NCBI RefSeq assembly: GCF_041146795.1 | Contig: NC_135175.1 | Location: 34,052,169 to 34,116,168 of the forward strand | Source: Maylandia zebra | Taxonomy: Eukaryota; Chordata; Actinopteri; Cichliformes; Cichlidae | DNA: 64,000 nt | Direction: 5' to 3' | In this document: positions 10,827-21,851 of the stretch, in pieces | Numbering within the stretch: the first letter of the stretch is position 1 | Layout of the letters: every line of letters begins with the position of its first letter | The notes under the pieces: generated by a model | Told to the model about the DNA's origin: nothing | The model's database searches: none | The model's input: only the letters and a program-made list of their open reading frames with translations | Position numbers and translations under genes: made by a program

Positions 10827-12926
10827 TCAGTTTAACCTGAGGTGCTCAAAGAGGGTTTTGTCAAGCTCACGGAGAATGTTTATCAAATCTGAACTGGCAG
10901 CATCACCTTTACTCCTCACAGTGTTGATAACAAAACGAGCCTTTTTCCCTCTGTTTTCCATCGCGTCTGCTGCCTCCCTCTCTGCATCAGTTATCACCTT
11001 TTTCTCCAGCAGTTTGTCGATCAGGCTGTTGAGATTAGGTTCTGATATCCCTTCAATGAAGCAGCTTTGTGTGTTTAAAAGCCTCTCAGAAGGAGGAAGA
11101 TTTATAGTTCCCACTGTAGGGGAGAAAATACATAGATCTCTTTCCCAAACACAGGTGGAGCTGCTCTTCTCTTTCAGACTCAGGCTAATATCTCTGAAGA
11201 CTATTCTTAAAATCACCTGGAATGTCGTGAAGTAGCTGTCGTGGTACTCTTCATCAAATTCGGCCTCTATTGGCTGAACTAGAACTGAGTCATCTTCAGG
11301 AACAGTGGACAGAGTGTAAACCTGCTTTGGATGCAGTTTGCAGTGAGGAGGTGTATCTATGTACCTCTCATCTCCATTTAGTTTCCTCCTGGTGCGCTGT
11401 ACATCACGGATCACGATGTTCCTTGGCAACAACAAAACATTGAGGATGGATCTGGGATCAGGATCAACTGGGGGTTTGAGGAAGAGCAGAACCAAAGCTT
11501 GGACTGGGTCGGGAGGAGAGTCTTCATCCTTCACATTACCATAACCAGAAAACCCTGTGATGTTTATAACAACGTGACTTTCCGTTATCCGCTGAGGGGT
11601 GATAAACTCGATGCTCTCATCCTTCACATGAGCGACCTGCAAGAACTGACCTCCACCTGTGGAGATGAGCTCACAGTGTGGGAGACAAAGCTGACACACA
11701 GACTGCTGCTGACATTTGATGTCAAACAGGGGTCCTGCAGGCTTCCTGTGGTGTTGGGCCAGCAGCCTCCTGTTCCAAGGGACAGTCCTGTAAACCACGT
11801 CTCCTTCTGCCTTCATTAAAAACACCAGGCCGGTCACACTGCACTGGTACAGGCCTGGACAGGAGCACTGGAACGTGTAGTTTTCATCATCAAAATCATC
11901 AGTGATAACTGGTGTAAACTCATTTAACAGCATATCAGGTGAGCTGTTTACTTGTGTAAAGTTATTCTTTGCACGGGGTATTTTGCTCAGTGAGACCATG
12001 CTGTGAGAACAAGGCAAGAGGCAGGATCTGCTGGACAGCCCACTAGATCCAGATGTTCCTCGAAGTTCATAATCATCTGGCATGGCTTCTAACTTCATAA
12101 TACTGTGTGTCATGATTTCTTCACTCTCAGGACTTGCAGTGCTGCTATCTGCTGCTGATTCGTCAACAAAAGAAGTCACAGAAAAGGAGCAGGGAGGAGG
12201 ATATTTAGAGTGGCTTGATTTTGGATTTTGGAGCTGATTAAATTTCAGCCCATCACCTGGAGTGCTAGAAAGGAAGCTTCCTGTTATTTCTGTCTGTGTT
12301 TGCTTGTGTTTAACACGAGGAATTAACCAAGAACTCTTTGGTCCAAACATTCCTCCTATAATAGATTGTTTTACATGATGATCAAACTTTTCTTGTTCCA
12401 TTGCGTCAGTGCTTGCTGTTGAAGTCGTAGTGGAGCGGACCACTGGATACTTCCAAGAAAAGTTTGTCATTTCTGATTCTTTTTGTTCTTTTTTTTTTAG
12501 ATTGTAATCTTGATTAAACATTGGTTCTGAAGGTAAGCGTTCGGCCTTTTCTTTTTCACTTTGCTTGTTTTTACCATAAAGGAATAAATCTTCCAACAGA
12601 CCTGTTTTGTTTGTCTTATTTCTTCTCTTTTCCTTCATTACATACTTTTGTGGACCATCTGTCTCTGACAAAGTAGGTAGTTCAGCTCTTGATATTCTAT
12701 TCTGTGCTGGATTGTACAGGTTATACTGCTCGCTGTCATGCATCAAGGCATTGGAAGTCTCACCAATTCTGTAATATCTGCCTTGTGGCAATTTTAACTC
12801 TCTATAACGTCCAGAGATAATCTGGATCTCTGAAGGATGTATACTAACATCTGTCTCTTCTTTTTCTTCAGTGCTTTCACTCCCACTACTTTCGCTCCTT
12901 GATGTTGTGTTAAATAGCATATCCAT
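10827..12926 (-). CDS. FIIND-CARD protein B (NLRP1/CARD8-like), 699 aa
   Basis: A single open exon. Residues 1-336 form a low-complexity, Ser/Glu/Lys-rich N-terminus with no recognised domain. Residues about 337-459 are the ZU5 half of a FIIND (FQCSCPGLYQCSVTG, CQQQSVCQLCLPHCEL). The expected self-cleavage site is F459/S460 in ITGFSGYG, with His433 27 residues upstream as in NLRP1. Residues about 460-613 are the UPA half (DPVQALVLLF, HPKQVYTL). Residues about 614-699 are a CARD (SLIDKLLEKKVITDAERE). Family knowledge: cleaved FIIND proteins release UPA-CARD after N-terminal degradation and activate caspase-1-type effectors in the cytosol. The start at 12926 follows an in-frame upstream TGA. 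An acceptor precedes the exon at 13032-13033. The 19-nt ATG exon at 20775 would join in a different frame and stop after about 20 codons. Function is inferred from architecture only. Confidence 0.82.
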   Translation of the reverse strand: MDMLFNTTSRSESSGSESTEEKEETDVSIHPSEIQIISGRYRELKLPQGRYYRIGETSNALMHDSEQYNLYNPAQNRISRAELPTLSETDGPQKYVMKEKRRNKTNKTGLLEDLFLYGKNKQSEKEKAERLPSEPMFNQDYNLKKKEQKESEMTNFSWKYPVVRSTTTSTASTDAMEQEKFDHHVKQSIIGGMFGPKSSWLIPRVKHKQTQTEITGSFLSSTPGDGLKFNQLQNPKSSHSKYPPPCSFSVTSFVDESAADSSTASPESEEIMTHSIMKLEAMPDDYELRGTSGSSGLSSRSCLLPCSHSMVSLSKIPRAKNNFTQVNSSPDMLLNEFTPVITDDFDDENYTFQCSCPGLYQCSVTGLVFLMKAEGDVVYRTVPWNRRLLAQHHRKPAGPLFDIKCQQQSVCQLCLPHCELISTGGGQFLQVAHVKDESIEFITPQRITESHVVINITGFSGYGNVKDEDSPPDPVQALVLLFLKPPVDPDPRSILNVLLLPRNIVIRDVQRTRRKLNGDERYIDTPPHCKLHPKQVYTLSTVPEDDSVLVQPIEAEFDEEYHDSYFTTFQVILRIVFRDISLSLKEKSSSTCVWERDLCIFSPTVGTINLPPSERLLNTQSCFIEGISEPNLNSLIDKLLEKKVITDAEREAADAMENRGKKARFVINTVRSKGDAASSDLINILRELDKTLFEHLRLN

Positions 12927-13040
12927 TTCTCCAGTAACACTGCGTTTTGTCTCGTCTTGGTTTTCACTGCTTCCTGTCAGATGTTTTGAATTATTCCCTC
13001 ATGACCTTTTTTTCGCTCTTGTAGTTTTCCCCTGCTGAAA

Positions 13041-13440
13041 AACAGAATAAAAAACACAAACAAACAATTAAAACCCTTATAAAATAATCAGTGCTTCATG
13101 GTTTCAAACACAGTTCCTTTGTGTTTATTTTAATGTTACAATGGTAAATGTTTGATTAACTGTAATCCTAAAAGAAATAAACATCAATATCAATCTGACA
13201 CAATACTGCAACAATGTGACAGTTACAGCTGAGAGTCTGAATGGCATGTGCCGTCCTGCTTAAACTGCAAGAAGTTTAGCTGGTTCTTGTATTTCCACAG
13301 CACCGGTCAGTAATCAGTTTTAAATGCAGATTTCCTGACCTGTTTATGTAAGAAGAGGAACAGTTTTACTGTTAAATTTTCCTTTTGTTTTTGTATTTTA
13401 AGGTGCATTTTGGCTTATATTTGTGAGAAACACCATAAAA
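13041..13440. other. intron of unit B
   Basis: Non-coding. About 13245-13385 is a diverged copy of 5520-5720 in unit A ('tagctggttcttg', 'cctgtttatgt'), which confirms that the two units are duplicates. The equivalent of the exon at 5863-5952 was not found. Confidence 0.5.
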
Positions 13441-13445
13441 GTCAG

Positions 13446-14064
13446 TGTTAGGGCTCTAGCAGGGCCTCCTGAAACTACTGTTGTGTGGGTGTGGTGGTCT
13501 CTCTCCGCCTCCTCTCTTGCTCCACCCCTCTGTCTCTCCCTCTCGCTCTTCTCTCTCCCCAGGACACAGCTGCTGTTCATTGGCCTCATTTACCACCTGG
13601 GCCCAGTCAGCAATCACCTCTGAGGTCACATAAGCTGGGGATGAACTGGATGAGGATTTCTCTGGTCTTTCTTTATTGTGTTTTAGGTGTTAAAAGAGGT
13701 CCTGCCTGTGGTGTCAAGCTGTAGGAGCAGTGGGGAGAGTAGCTGCTTCATGTGAGTAGTGTGGGCTTGTGGACCTCAACAGCAGCAGCAGCAGTGGAAC
13801 TTCCTGCTGTTAGTGACAGGGTGGGCTTGTGGGCCCCCGGAAGTTCCTCCTCGTGGTGTGGAGTTTTTTGTTTGGTTGTGTTCTTTGTTGTTGCGACCTT
13901 TTTCTAGTGTTATTGGTAAAACAGTGTTGCCGGCTGTTTATGTTAAGATTATCTATAATAAAAACTGCTTTATTTACTAAACACCTGTCTGTTTTCCTTT
14001 CACTCCGTTCTGGACCCATTTGTTACCGGTCCCCACACTCACACTTCTTCGTGGGGACGTAACA
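13446..14064 (+). mobile_element. solo LTR
   Basis: A 619-bp sequence that starts TGTTAGGG and ends GACGTAACA. It is flanked on both sides by the 5-bp direct repeat GTCAG (13441-13445 and 14065-14069). A polyadenylation signal AATAAA is at 13957-13962. There is no internal retroviral or gag-pol coding sequence, so this is the solo LTR left by recombination. A 5-bp duplication fits a Gypsy-type LTR element; the family is not identified. Confidence 0.8.
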
Positions 14065-14560
14065 GTCAGAAAAACCTTCAAAGCTCTAGCAAAACATCTG
14101 TATGAAAAGAAGCTATAGCCTGAGGTTTCAGTGTCATTTGTAGTGAAGTTAGGTTAAAGACAAGTCTCAATCTTTAGCAGTGTCAGCACATAGTTTCTTT
14201 ACAGCCTGTCTGACAATAAAAACAAACAAAAAAACCCAACACTTTTGTCAAGGAAAGGTGTTTAGGATGATTCATAAAGAATTTTAAAAAAGGAAAAAAA
14301 AAAGGAGTGAGGCGCTGAGAAACTAAACAACCTTGCTTTAGTCTCCTGAACAATGTGTCACAGTGGATCTTGCGGTGTTCCATTATGTCAAAGGTGGACC
14401 ACAAAATGTGCATCTTAAGTCACCAGAAAGTGTTCCACCCCTACTGTTTAAGGTTGTTTAAATGAGAACAGTCCTGTGGGGAAAAAAAAAAAAAAAAAAA
14501 AAATCTCTTCAGTACAAAGCTCTATTTTAAACTAGAAAAATTTGCATTTCCTGCGAAAAT
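14065..14560. other. unit B intron, unique sequence
   Basis: No gene recognised. It contains a poly(A) run at about 14480-14502. Confidence 0.4.
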
Positions 14561-14561
14561 G

Positions 14562-17223
14562 CAGTGTGGATGCTTAAAGCTGAAGCTGCATGCAAAAACC
14601 AGCTGAAAAAGCTGAAAAGTTGCAGAAATTGTAAAAGCTTTTCAGAAGCAAAAGAACTTTGCTAAAATGGAATAACTTAGCAGAACTGCAATATCTTAGA
14701 GGAAACATAATACTTGGCAGAAATACAATTATATAGCAGAAATGCTATATTTAGAAAGAAAAATATAATATAGTAGAAATAGTATGATTTAGCAGAAATA
14801 CTGTATTTAGCACAAGTACCAAAAAGTAGCAGAAATACTATGATTTAGCAGAAATACTATGATTGAGCAGAAGTACTAAGATGTAGTAAAAGTACTTTGA
14901 TTTAACAGAATTACAATTATGGAGGAGTAATACTTTAAAATGGGAGAAATAGCCTAAAGGGAAGAGTATTTGTGCCATGGAGTGTTAACAAGAATGTGAG
15001 GTCCATATTAGAAAAGCTGGTAAAATCATAAAAGTTTGCAGAATTGTAATAAATGATGAATATGAATTACTGGTCTGTGACAGTGTATTAATTTGTAGGG
15101 AAAAAAACATGTTGACCAAGGTGGAATCGAACCCACGATCTTTGGCTTGCAGACCCGTGTCATTACCAACTGCGCCACTGGGAAAGAGAGCAGCCGTTTT
15201 GAAAAACAGGGTGATGAGGAGTCAGAATTAGATCGCGGTGAGAGGCGAAAAACGCCGTTTTTTGGAGTTACAAAACGTTGTGTAACTCAAAAACTAGGTG
15301 GACTAGAAGCATAATTCTTGTACTGGGTGAATCAGCGGACTTTGGTGTACTTTAACTGCGATTTTCATTGCTCTATGTACATCCGTCGCTGAGATATGAC
15401 GAGAGAGGAAACGGAAAACCTCAGATATGATTGGCTGGCTGGGAGGCCGTGCAGGCCCTGATCTGTATATTTGAATGTCTGAGTCCTCACAGAGGATTGG
15501 CTGCCTGGCAGAAATATATAGAAATAGTATGATTAAGCATAAACACTACATTTAGCAGAAATACTATATTAAGCACAAATCCTATAAAAAGCAGAAATAG
15601 TATATTAAGCACAAATCCTATAAAAAGCAGAAATACTATATTTGGCACAAATCCTATTAAAAGCAGAAATAGTATGATTTAGCACAATAGTAATAAGTTA
15701 AACAGAAAAATCGGAAAAGCAAAATGGACAGCTGAAAAAATGCTGAACATGCTGAGGGTCCCTCAAATATACTTGTTAAATGAAAAAAATCAGCACACAC
15801 ACACACGGAGAGAGAAGTAAGTTTCTAGCTCAGTCAAGCAGCCTTGGAGCTGCTGAATTTGAATCCACCAATCAGAGAGCCTGTGCACTTTTTCCCGCCA
15901 AAACAGGTGCACGTAGCACAGAGAGACACAGGATTTTTGCAGTCTATTTCTCATAATGACAACTCCCCTCAAACAAATGACCATAATTTCCTAACTGTAG
16001 GGGCTAGAACGGTCATTCTTACACCGTTTTGTTCAGAAGAGATGGGGGAATCTTAAAGTGTTGACAATTTATCATTAAAATATGAATTATTAAAGATAAT
16101 TGACTTCTAATGCACCATAACTGAGTAGAGCAAAGCAAAAACTGCCTTGACTTGCCCTCAAACAACACTTTCTAACTCTAAATCTATTTGGAGTATCAAT
16201 ATCATTCTTTCACTGTAAGAGACAGCAGGCTTTGGTGAACAATCATGGAAATTTTCAGGTCTCTGTGGAAATCCATTAAAAAGATATGACGAGAGAAAAA
16301 AGTGGTTCATTTCCAGAGTTTGAAATCTGAAGAAATCTGAGCGAAGGACAAATTTCCTACCCTCAAACAAGTCTAACTCATTTCAGAACGGTAATAGGTG
16401 AGAAAATAATTCTTGAATTGTGAGCGTCAGGAGTGTCTGAAGATATACTGGGACAAGCCTTATGTCTTAACTTTGCTTCGTTAAGGAGATATGACGATTC
16501 GAATATGCCTCTCATTACAGAAATCAAGTGGTGATTTTGAACAAGCTCTCCATTGACTTTCTATGGAGAGTTTTGCGACTTTGTGTTGGTCTGAGATTTG
16601 CCAAAATTCTATAAATCCCACAACAATGATAGTGACATTTTCGGAAACCCAGCAAAAATACCTACGTTTTGATGTATAATTTGTGGAAGTTGAGTGAAAA
16701 TTGAGCAAGTAGCAAGAAGTTGTTCGGACATGAAGAGAAGACTGCAAAACCTTCAGTGGCACACTGGAAGCCAAGTGCATAGCAACCATAACAACGCATG
16801 TATTTTGTGAAAAATCACAATTTTGCAACTGAAAACTTTAAGAGGCATAAAAGTAAAACGGTAAAAGATTTGAAAAAGCTGAATCATACCTGAATAGCCC
16901 AATAATTTGAGAACATTTTAAAGTTTGAATGGTTGTTCTACGTGAAAATATGAGGAAGTAGTTAAGTTTCAGAAACAAGCAAATTTTAGCAGAATTGCAG
17001 AAGTTTCCCATTCATTTCAATGGGACAAATTAAGCTTAATATTTTAAAAAGTATAATAGTGAAAAATACCAAAAGACATAGCAGGAATTAGCAGAAATAG
17101 CAGAATATTTTAAAATTTGAACGGTGAAAATCGGCTGAAAATTGTGGAAGTAGTTAAGTGCCAAAAAGTGTACGGAAGTCCCAAGAGGAACTCAATAGTG
17201 TGGATGCTTAAAGCATCCACACA
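14562..17223. mobile_element. 2.7-kb non-coding interspersed repeat
   Basis: The block opens with 'agtgtggatgcttaaagc' and closes with the same phrase, which there runs into its own complement ('gcttaaagcatccacaca', near 17200-17222). The inside holds many short iterations of 'agcagaaatactat' (14700-15700). It also holds a segment (16480-17030) that recurs in reverse complement at 33880-34440. No transposase is visible. A non-autonomous DNA element is likely; the superfamily is not known. Confidence 0.5.
15113..15184 (-). tRNA. tRNA-like relic
   Basis: On the minus strand it has an A-box-like 'tggcgcagttggtaatg' and a B-box-like 'gtgggttcgattccacc' at tRNA spacing. The anticodon arm ('ggtctgcaagcc') does not form a clean 5-bp stem, and the acceptor ends do not pair well. 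It is probably a tRNA-derived fragment carried in the surrounding repeat, not a working gene. Confidence 0.35.
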
Positions 17224-17349
17224 ATAAGAAACATTAGGGTCAGATTTACCAACAGCGCAGGGCCTTTTCTTGTAGCTAAAGCTGCTGGATTTACTGATGA
17301 GACTTAGGCTACGTTCACACTGCAGGTGAAAGTGCATAAATCGATTATA

Positions 17350-18108
17350 AAAACCCACCCCTATATAGCACATTTAAAAATGGTACATTTGCCCAAAGTG
17401 CTGTACAGAAACAAAGGGGTAAAACACAAGACAAAACCACTGACACTCACAAAAACACATAATACACACATAAATATATCAACTCACACCAGTCTAAAAA
17501 CTATTGAAAAAATGTGTGTTCTCAAAAGTGACTTAAAAACAGGAAGCGAAGACGCCTGTCTAATAGCGGCATATTCCAAAGTTTGGGAGCCATAATTGAA
17601 AAACCATTCTCCTGAGTTTCAGCCTAGTTTTCAGAACAACCAAAAGCAGCCCAACAGCTGACCTAGGGCCTGCGAAGGAATACAAGGCTGAAGTACCTCT
17701 GAAAGGTATGGTGGAGAAAGCCCATTCATGGCATTTATAAACCAGCGTTAGGACTTTGAAATTAATTCTATCATAAACAGGAAGCCAATGAAGAGCGGAC
17801 AGGCATGTTTGTGCCTGTGGGTACCAGTCAAGAGGCGGGCAGCAGCATTTTGAACAAGCTGAAGATGTGCAAGAGATCCTTGACTGACTCCAACATAAAG
17901 TAGTCTACATTACCATAGTCAAAGCGAGTTGAAATAAAGGCATGTATTACTTTCTGCATGTCATGTCTTGACAAAACTGGCGTCAGTTTTGTCATTTGCC
18001 TTCACTGGAAAAAGCTTTTTTTTTGACACAGAACTAACATGTTTATTCAATTTAAAGTCCGAGTCCATAATGACTCCCAGATTTGTGACATCATGTTTGA
18101 TAAATGAC
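17350..18108 (-). mobile_element. L2-type LINE fragment, 3' part
   Basis: The plus-strand sequence begins like an L2 3' end ('atatagcacatttaaaaatg'). On the minus strand it reads towards HDVTNLGVIMDSDFKLNKHV, the segment before the LDYCN motif of L2-like RT ORFs. Many frame breaks are present. The hAT element at 18117 interrupts it; about 20-30 bp more may continue at 20109. Confidence 0.6.
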
Positions 18109-18116
18109 CCAAGCGG

Positions 18117-18884
18117 CAGGGGCGGATCTAGAAGGGTGGCATGGGGTGGCAAGTGCCACCCTAAAATGATCCCTTGCCACCCCAAGTGCCACCCCAGTTT
18201 TGCATATGACAGTGTTGTTTATTAAAATAAGATAGCATTAACAGTTTGAGCGTAGTTACAGTCAACAGTGAATATAAATGCTAAAACTGAATATATTGGA
18301 TCGTGTTCCCCCCCTGCACCAGTAACAAATGGTTCAGCCCACAGCAGGACCGGCTTTTTTCTTGTTTTCAGTAGCCAGCGATGCTTATGATTGTGCCAGA
18401 GCACATTTTGAATAACACCATGGGAATTTCAGATTTCACACAGGTGGTTGGTTGTTACACTCTGGAAATGGAAGCAAGGTGAGTGTTATTAACCCTCTGT
18501 GGTCCACGGACACGCTGCACCTCCAAATCACATGACTGATGTAAGCTGACACAGCAACAAGCTGCAGCCACGCTGAGTCTCTATTTCAGCCCATATTGAA
18601 AGTTCGGACTTCAAAGTTTTTTAATTTTAATTACAGGTCAGTAAATCCAGAGTTATGATAATATATATCAGCCACGCTTTGTTCTAAATACTGTCGTCAC
18701 GTTTTTGTGTGTGTGTGAGTTTTAAGCATTTTCTAAGGACAGCGCAAAAACAGTAAAGAAAGGGAAAAAAGCTTTCCTATCGGGGGAAAAACGTACCATG
18801 TCGACCAATTTTTTAAAAAAAGGCAACACGTAGGATTTGGTTGTTTAGGAAGAGGGAGAGTTTTGGGAGCAACGGCAGCGAGAC

Positions 18885-18939
<55 letters not shown>

Positions 18940-20108
18940 TTTTAGATGTGGGAGATTTGTGACGTTTAGTGTGGAGTGTTTACTTAGTGTGTTGTGCTGT
19001 CTTGTGTAGTTGTTCTGTTGTGTAGTCGTTTTGTTTTGTGTGTCAGTGAGGGCACTAATGAATGTCACAAAGGCACATTTGCAACGTAAACACTGTCACT
19101 AAGTAGAAAACCAGCGGAGTGATACACCTCCTGTTGTCAGGCCTGCAGGTTTGTCCCTGTGCTCTTCTGTCTTTTGGTGGACAAACTTTTTTTTTTAATG
19201 CCACACATCATTTGTGGAGCATCTTATTGAGACACCTGATTGTTCTCTCATTTTAGTTTTAGTAATACTTTTAAATGGTTGTACAAAATGGAAAAAAAAA
19301 AAAACAGCAGGTGTATTGGCTGCATTTTTAGATAAATAGTTGTATATGTTTACAAAATGTACAATTTATATTTGCATTTCAAGTTATAAAAATTTACTCA
19401 ACGTGTCTGTGTGGTTTTTTTACAGTAAAAAAAATACTACTAGGATTTTAAGTTCTTTGTGTGATTTCAGATCAGTAATACTAATGCAGTATGTCAGTGA
19501 AAAAAACAACTAAATTCAGTTGAGCTGAAAAGATACCAAACAAGGCAAGAGGAAAAAAAATAAAATGAAACAATTTGAGGGTGAAACACAAATGTAAACT
19601 GAAAAGGAGTCAAACATGGCCGGTTGTACTTCAAATCTCAGAGGGTTAATCCAACAAATCATGAAAAATTAGTTTTAAATTTTTGTTCATGACAGTGCAG
19701 ATTTCTGTAATTTTGTGTAATTTAAGCTGTAACAATGTGACTGTTTTCTAACAAAAACTGTGAAACTTAAGTTAGACTTGTGTTTGTAAATGAAGCGTCC
19801 CATGTTGTGTAGCTTTCTGGATTTTATACTTATTGGGCTACATATGTATTTATTATACAGGCTGTACAGTACATAATATCAAAACGCACATGTTTTATGT
19901 AACTAAAGTGTGTAATTATGTGGGCTACAGACAATAATTAAGTTACAGACTATATTTATATGAAAAACGTGCATACTTACTGCGTTTGAAACATTTTAAC
20001 CATATGTAACCACCTGCATATGTGTTTGGGGGGGGGGGGGGGGCACCCCATTTGATTTCTTTGCCACCCTCATGCCACCCTAAGAAAATTTCTCTAGATC
20101 CGCCCCTG
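18117..20108. mobile_element. non-autonomous hAT element, 2.0 kb
   Basis: The ends are inverted: 'caggggcggatctagaa' at 18117 and its complement 'tctctagatccgcccctg' ending at 20108. Next to them, 'gggtggcatg' type blocks are also mirrored. A perfect 8-bp duplication CCAAGCGG lies at 18109-18116 and 20109-20116. The inside has no transposase frame. It contains a (GA)n run at 18888-18936 and a poly(G) run at about 20028-20043. Confidence 0.85.
18888..18936. repeat. (GA)n microsatellite
   Basis: About 24 GA dinucleotides in a row, inside the hAT element. Confidence 0.95.
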
Positions 20109-20644
20109 CCAAGCGGGTTGCATGAGATATTTTTTTTTTTTAGAAGACGCCTAGGGATGCGATGGAACCGACCATAATCAACTGCAGCAGGCGCTGAAGC
20201 TTTAAGCTTCACCAGCTGACAGGCACATTTACCCCGGCGTCTATGCTTAGGGGCAGGAGCGCACCACGTAGTAAGCAGGAAAGTCTTTCTGATTAGTGGC
20301 AAAATATTGAAGATCCAAACGTTTTGGGCGTTCATACACCAGAGTGAGTTGATTTTGGTGGCACAAATTGTAAGAAACAAAACAAACAATAACGCAATTT
20401 ACAGAGGCAAACGGCAAGCAACACGCACCGGATCGAGCCATCTTGGACCAAAGTCAGCCTTTAGAAGCAGAAACTACAGACCACAGCGAACCGATTTTAA
20501 ACCGAAACTCTAAACATAACGACCGTATTTCCTAGCCGGGAACTCTGACGTTCAGCTCGACAAGCCGTTAATGGTACTTCATAGTACAGACATCTGCTTT
20601 ACACTTCCTTGTTTTCCGTTTCTCACTCCAGATCTTAATGTTAG

Positions 20645-20930
20645 GATTAATCAAGGTCGAAGTTTGAAATAATTAGGTCTACATGTAATCCGTGTAAACA
20701 AACCCCAGTTAGACCCTTCCTTCAAGACTTTGATACAATTTCTCTTGTTTCCGTACCTGCTGTTGAAGGTCCCATTTTAAATCCAATCTGGCATTTCCTT
20801 ATTCGATTCAGATAATTAAATAAATAAATTTAAAAAGTCCTAGTGACTCTATCGACGCTACTCAGGTAAAGACATACACGTTTGTAATCTTTTCCAGTTC
20901 TTCAAAAACTCCGGAAATGAATAGTCCCGC
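20645..20930 (-). promoter_or_regulatory. 5' region of unit B
   Basis: Diverged duplicate of 7560-7895. It carries the 19-nt ATG exon and its 5' leader, and ends at 'aatagtcccgcc' where homology stops. It probably contains the promoter and transcription start of gene B. Confidence 0.5.
20757..20775 (-). CDS. candidate first exon of unit B
   Basis: Minus strand ATG GGA CCT TCA ACA GCA G followed by the donor GTACGG. It corresponds to 7732-7714 in unit A with the same length and phase. If it is spliced directly to the acceptor at 13032, the frame ends at a TAA after about 20 codons. It would then act as a short upstream ORF before the 699-codon ORF. Confidence 0.45.
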
Positions 20931-20934
20931 CTAG

Positions 20935-21790
20935 TGATGGCCAAATGAAGCTTTCTGAAGCTTGTTTTGAAAAACGGTTCATTACTCGAAGCTTTTCAAC
21001 ATAGTCCTCTCTGGTGACATCTGGTGGCCAAAAATATGAAGAGCAGCTTGAATCCACAAAATAAAACCAACTGCTTCATTATGATTGCCCACTCACTCTA
21101 CAGAGTGGAGTTTTGTCTGATATTGGGCCGCTGTTGTGTTGCTTTGAACGTGTATTTTTGGGGTTAAAAATGTGGTTTATTTGTGTAATAAATAATTTTG
21201 ACCAGTAAACTCTCCTTGTTTAAACACGCACCATTGTGTGGTCTTTCTTTGCTTTTCACTTCTTGATGTTGGTAAATACAATAACTGGAAAACACCACGT
21301 TACATATAATATGCATATAATACTGTACAACACATTATGGAATATGCTTCTGCTGTGAGGTCATGCTTCCATTACTTATGCAATTAATCGCTAGACGGGT
21401 GTATTTATAAATAATATTATATTGGGGAAATTTTCCTATACATATTTTTGAACTGGGGGTAGATTGATTGAGAACTGGAAAGCGATGGCTGAAACTGTTC
21501 CTTTTCGTGGAGATAATTTCTCCTGCATTAAGGAAAATCCCTTCACGTGGAACAGAAGAGGCTGGAGTGCAGAGAAACTGGTAGAGATGCAGTTATACAG
21601 TCTACCTTATACAAAATGTAGCAAGATATAAAAAAGTTTTATTGATTAAAAAACACACTATATATCAGATTCATATCGGTATCAGCAGATATCCAAATTT
21701 ATGATATCGTATTTGACATAAAAAAATGGTATCGTGCCATCTCAACACAGTCATTCAAACCTGTGATTATAAGATGCAAACATAAAACCC
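20935..21790. other. intergenic with decayed hAT-like sequence
   Basis: It opens with 'agtgatggccaaatgaagct', which looks like a fish hAT end. A stretch at 21480-21560 may be decayed transposase-like coding sequence. Nothing can be defined with confidence. Confidence 0.3.
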
Positions 21791-21851
21791 AAAAGTTACC
21801 TGAATAAATGTCCTATTCAGGGATGAACGGTGCACAACTCTCATATGTGTC

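Noticed and set aside
21808-21851. ATG at 21808 as the start of the LINE protein
   Set aside because: The paralogous empty site at 37.6 kb shows that these bases are flanking DNA, so the frame runs into the LINE by chance.
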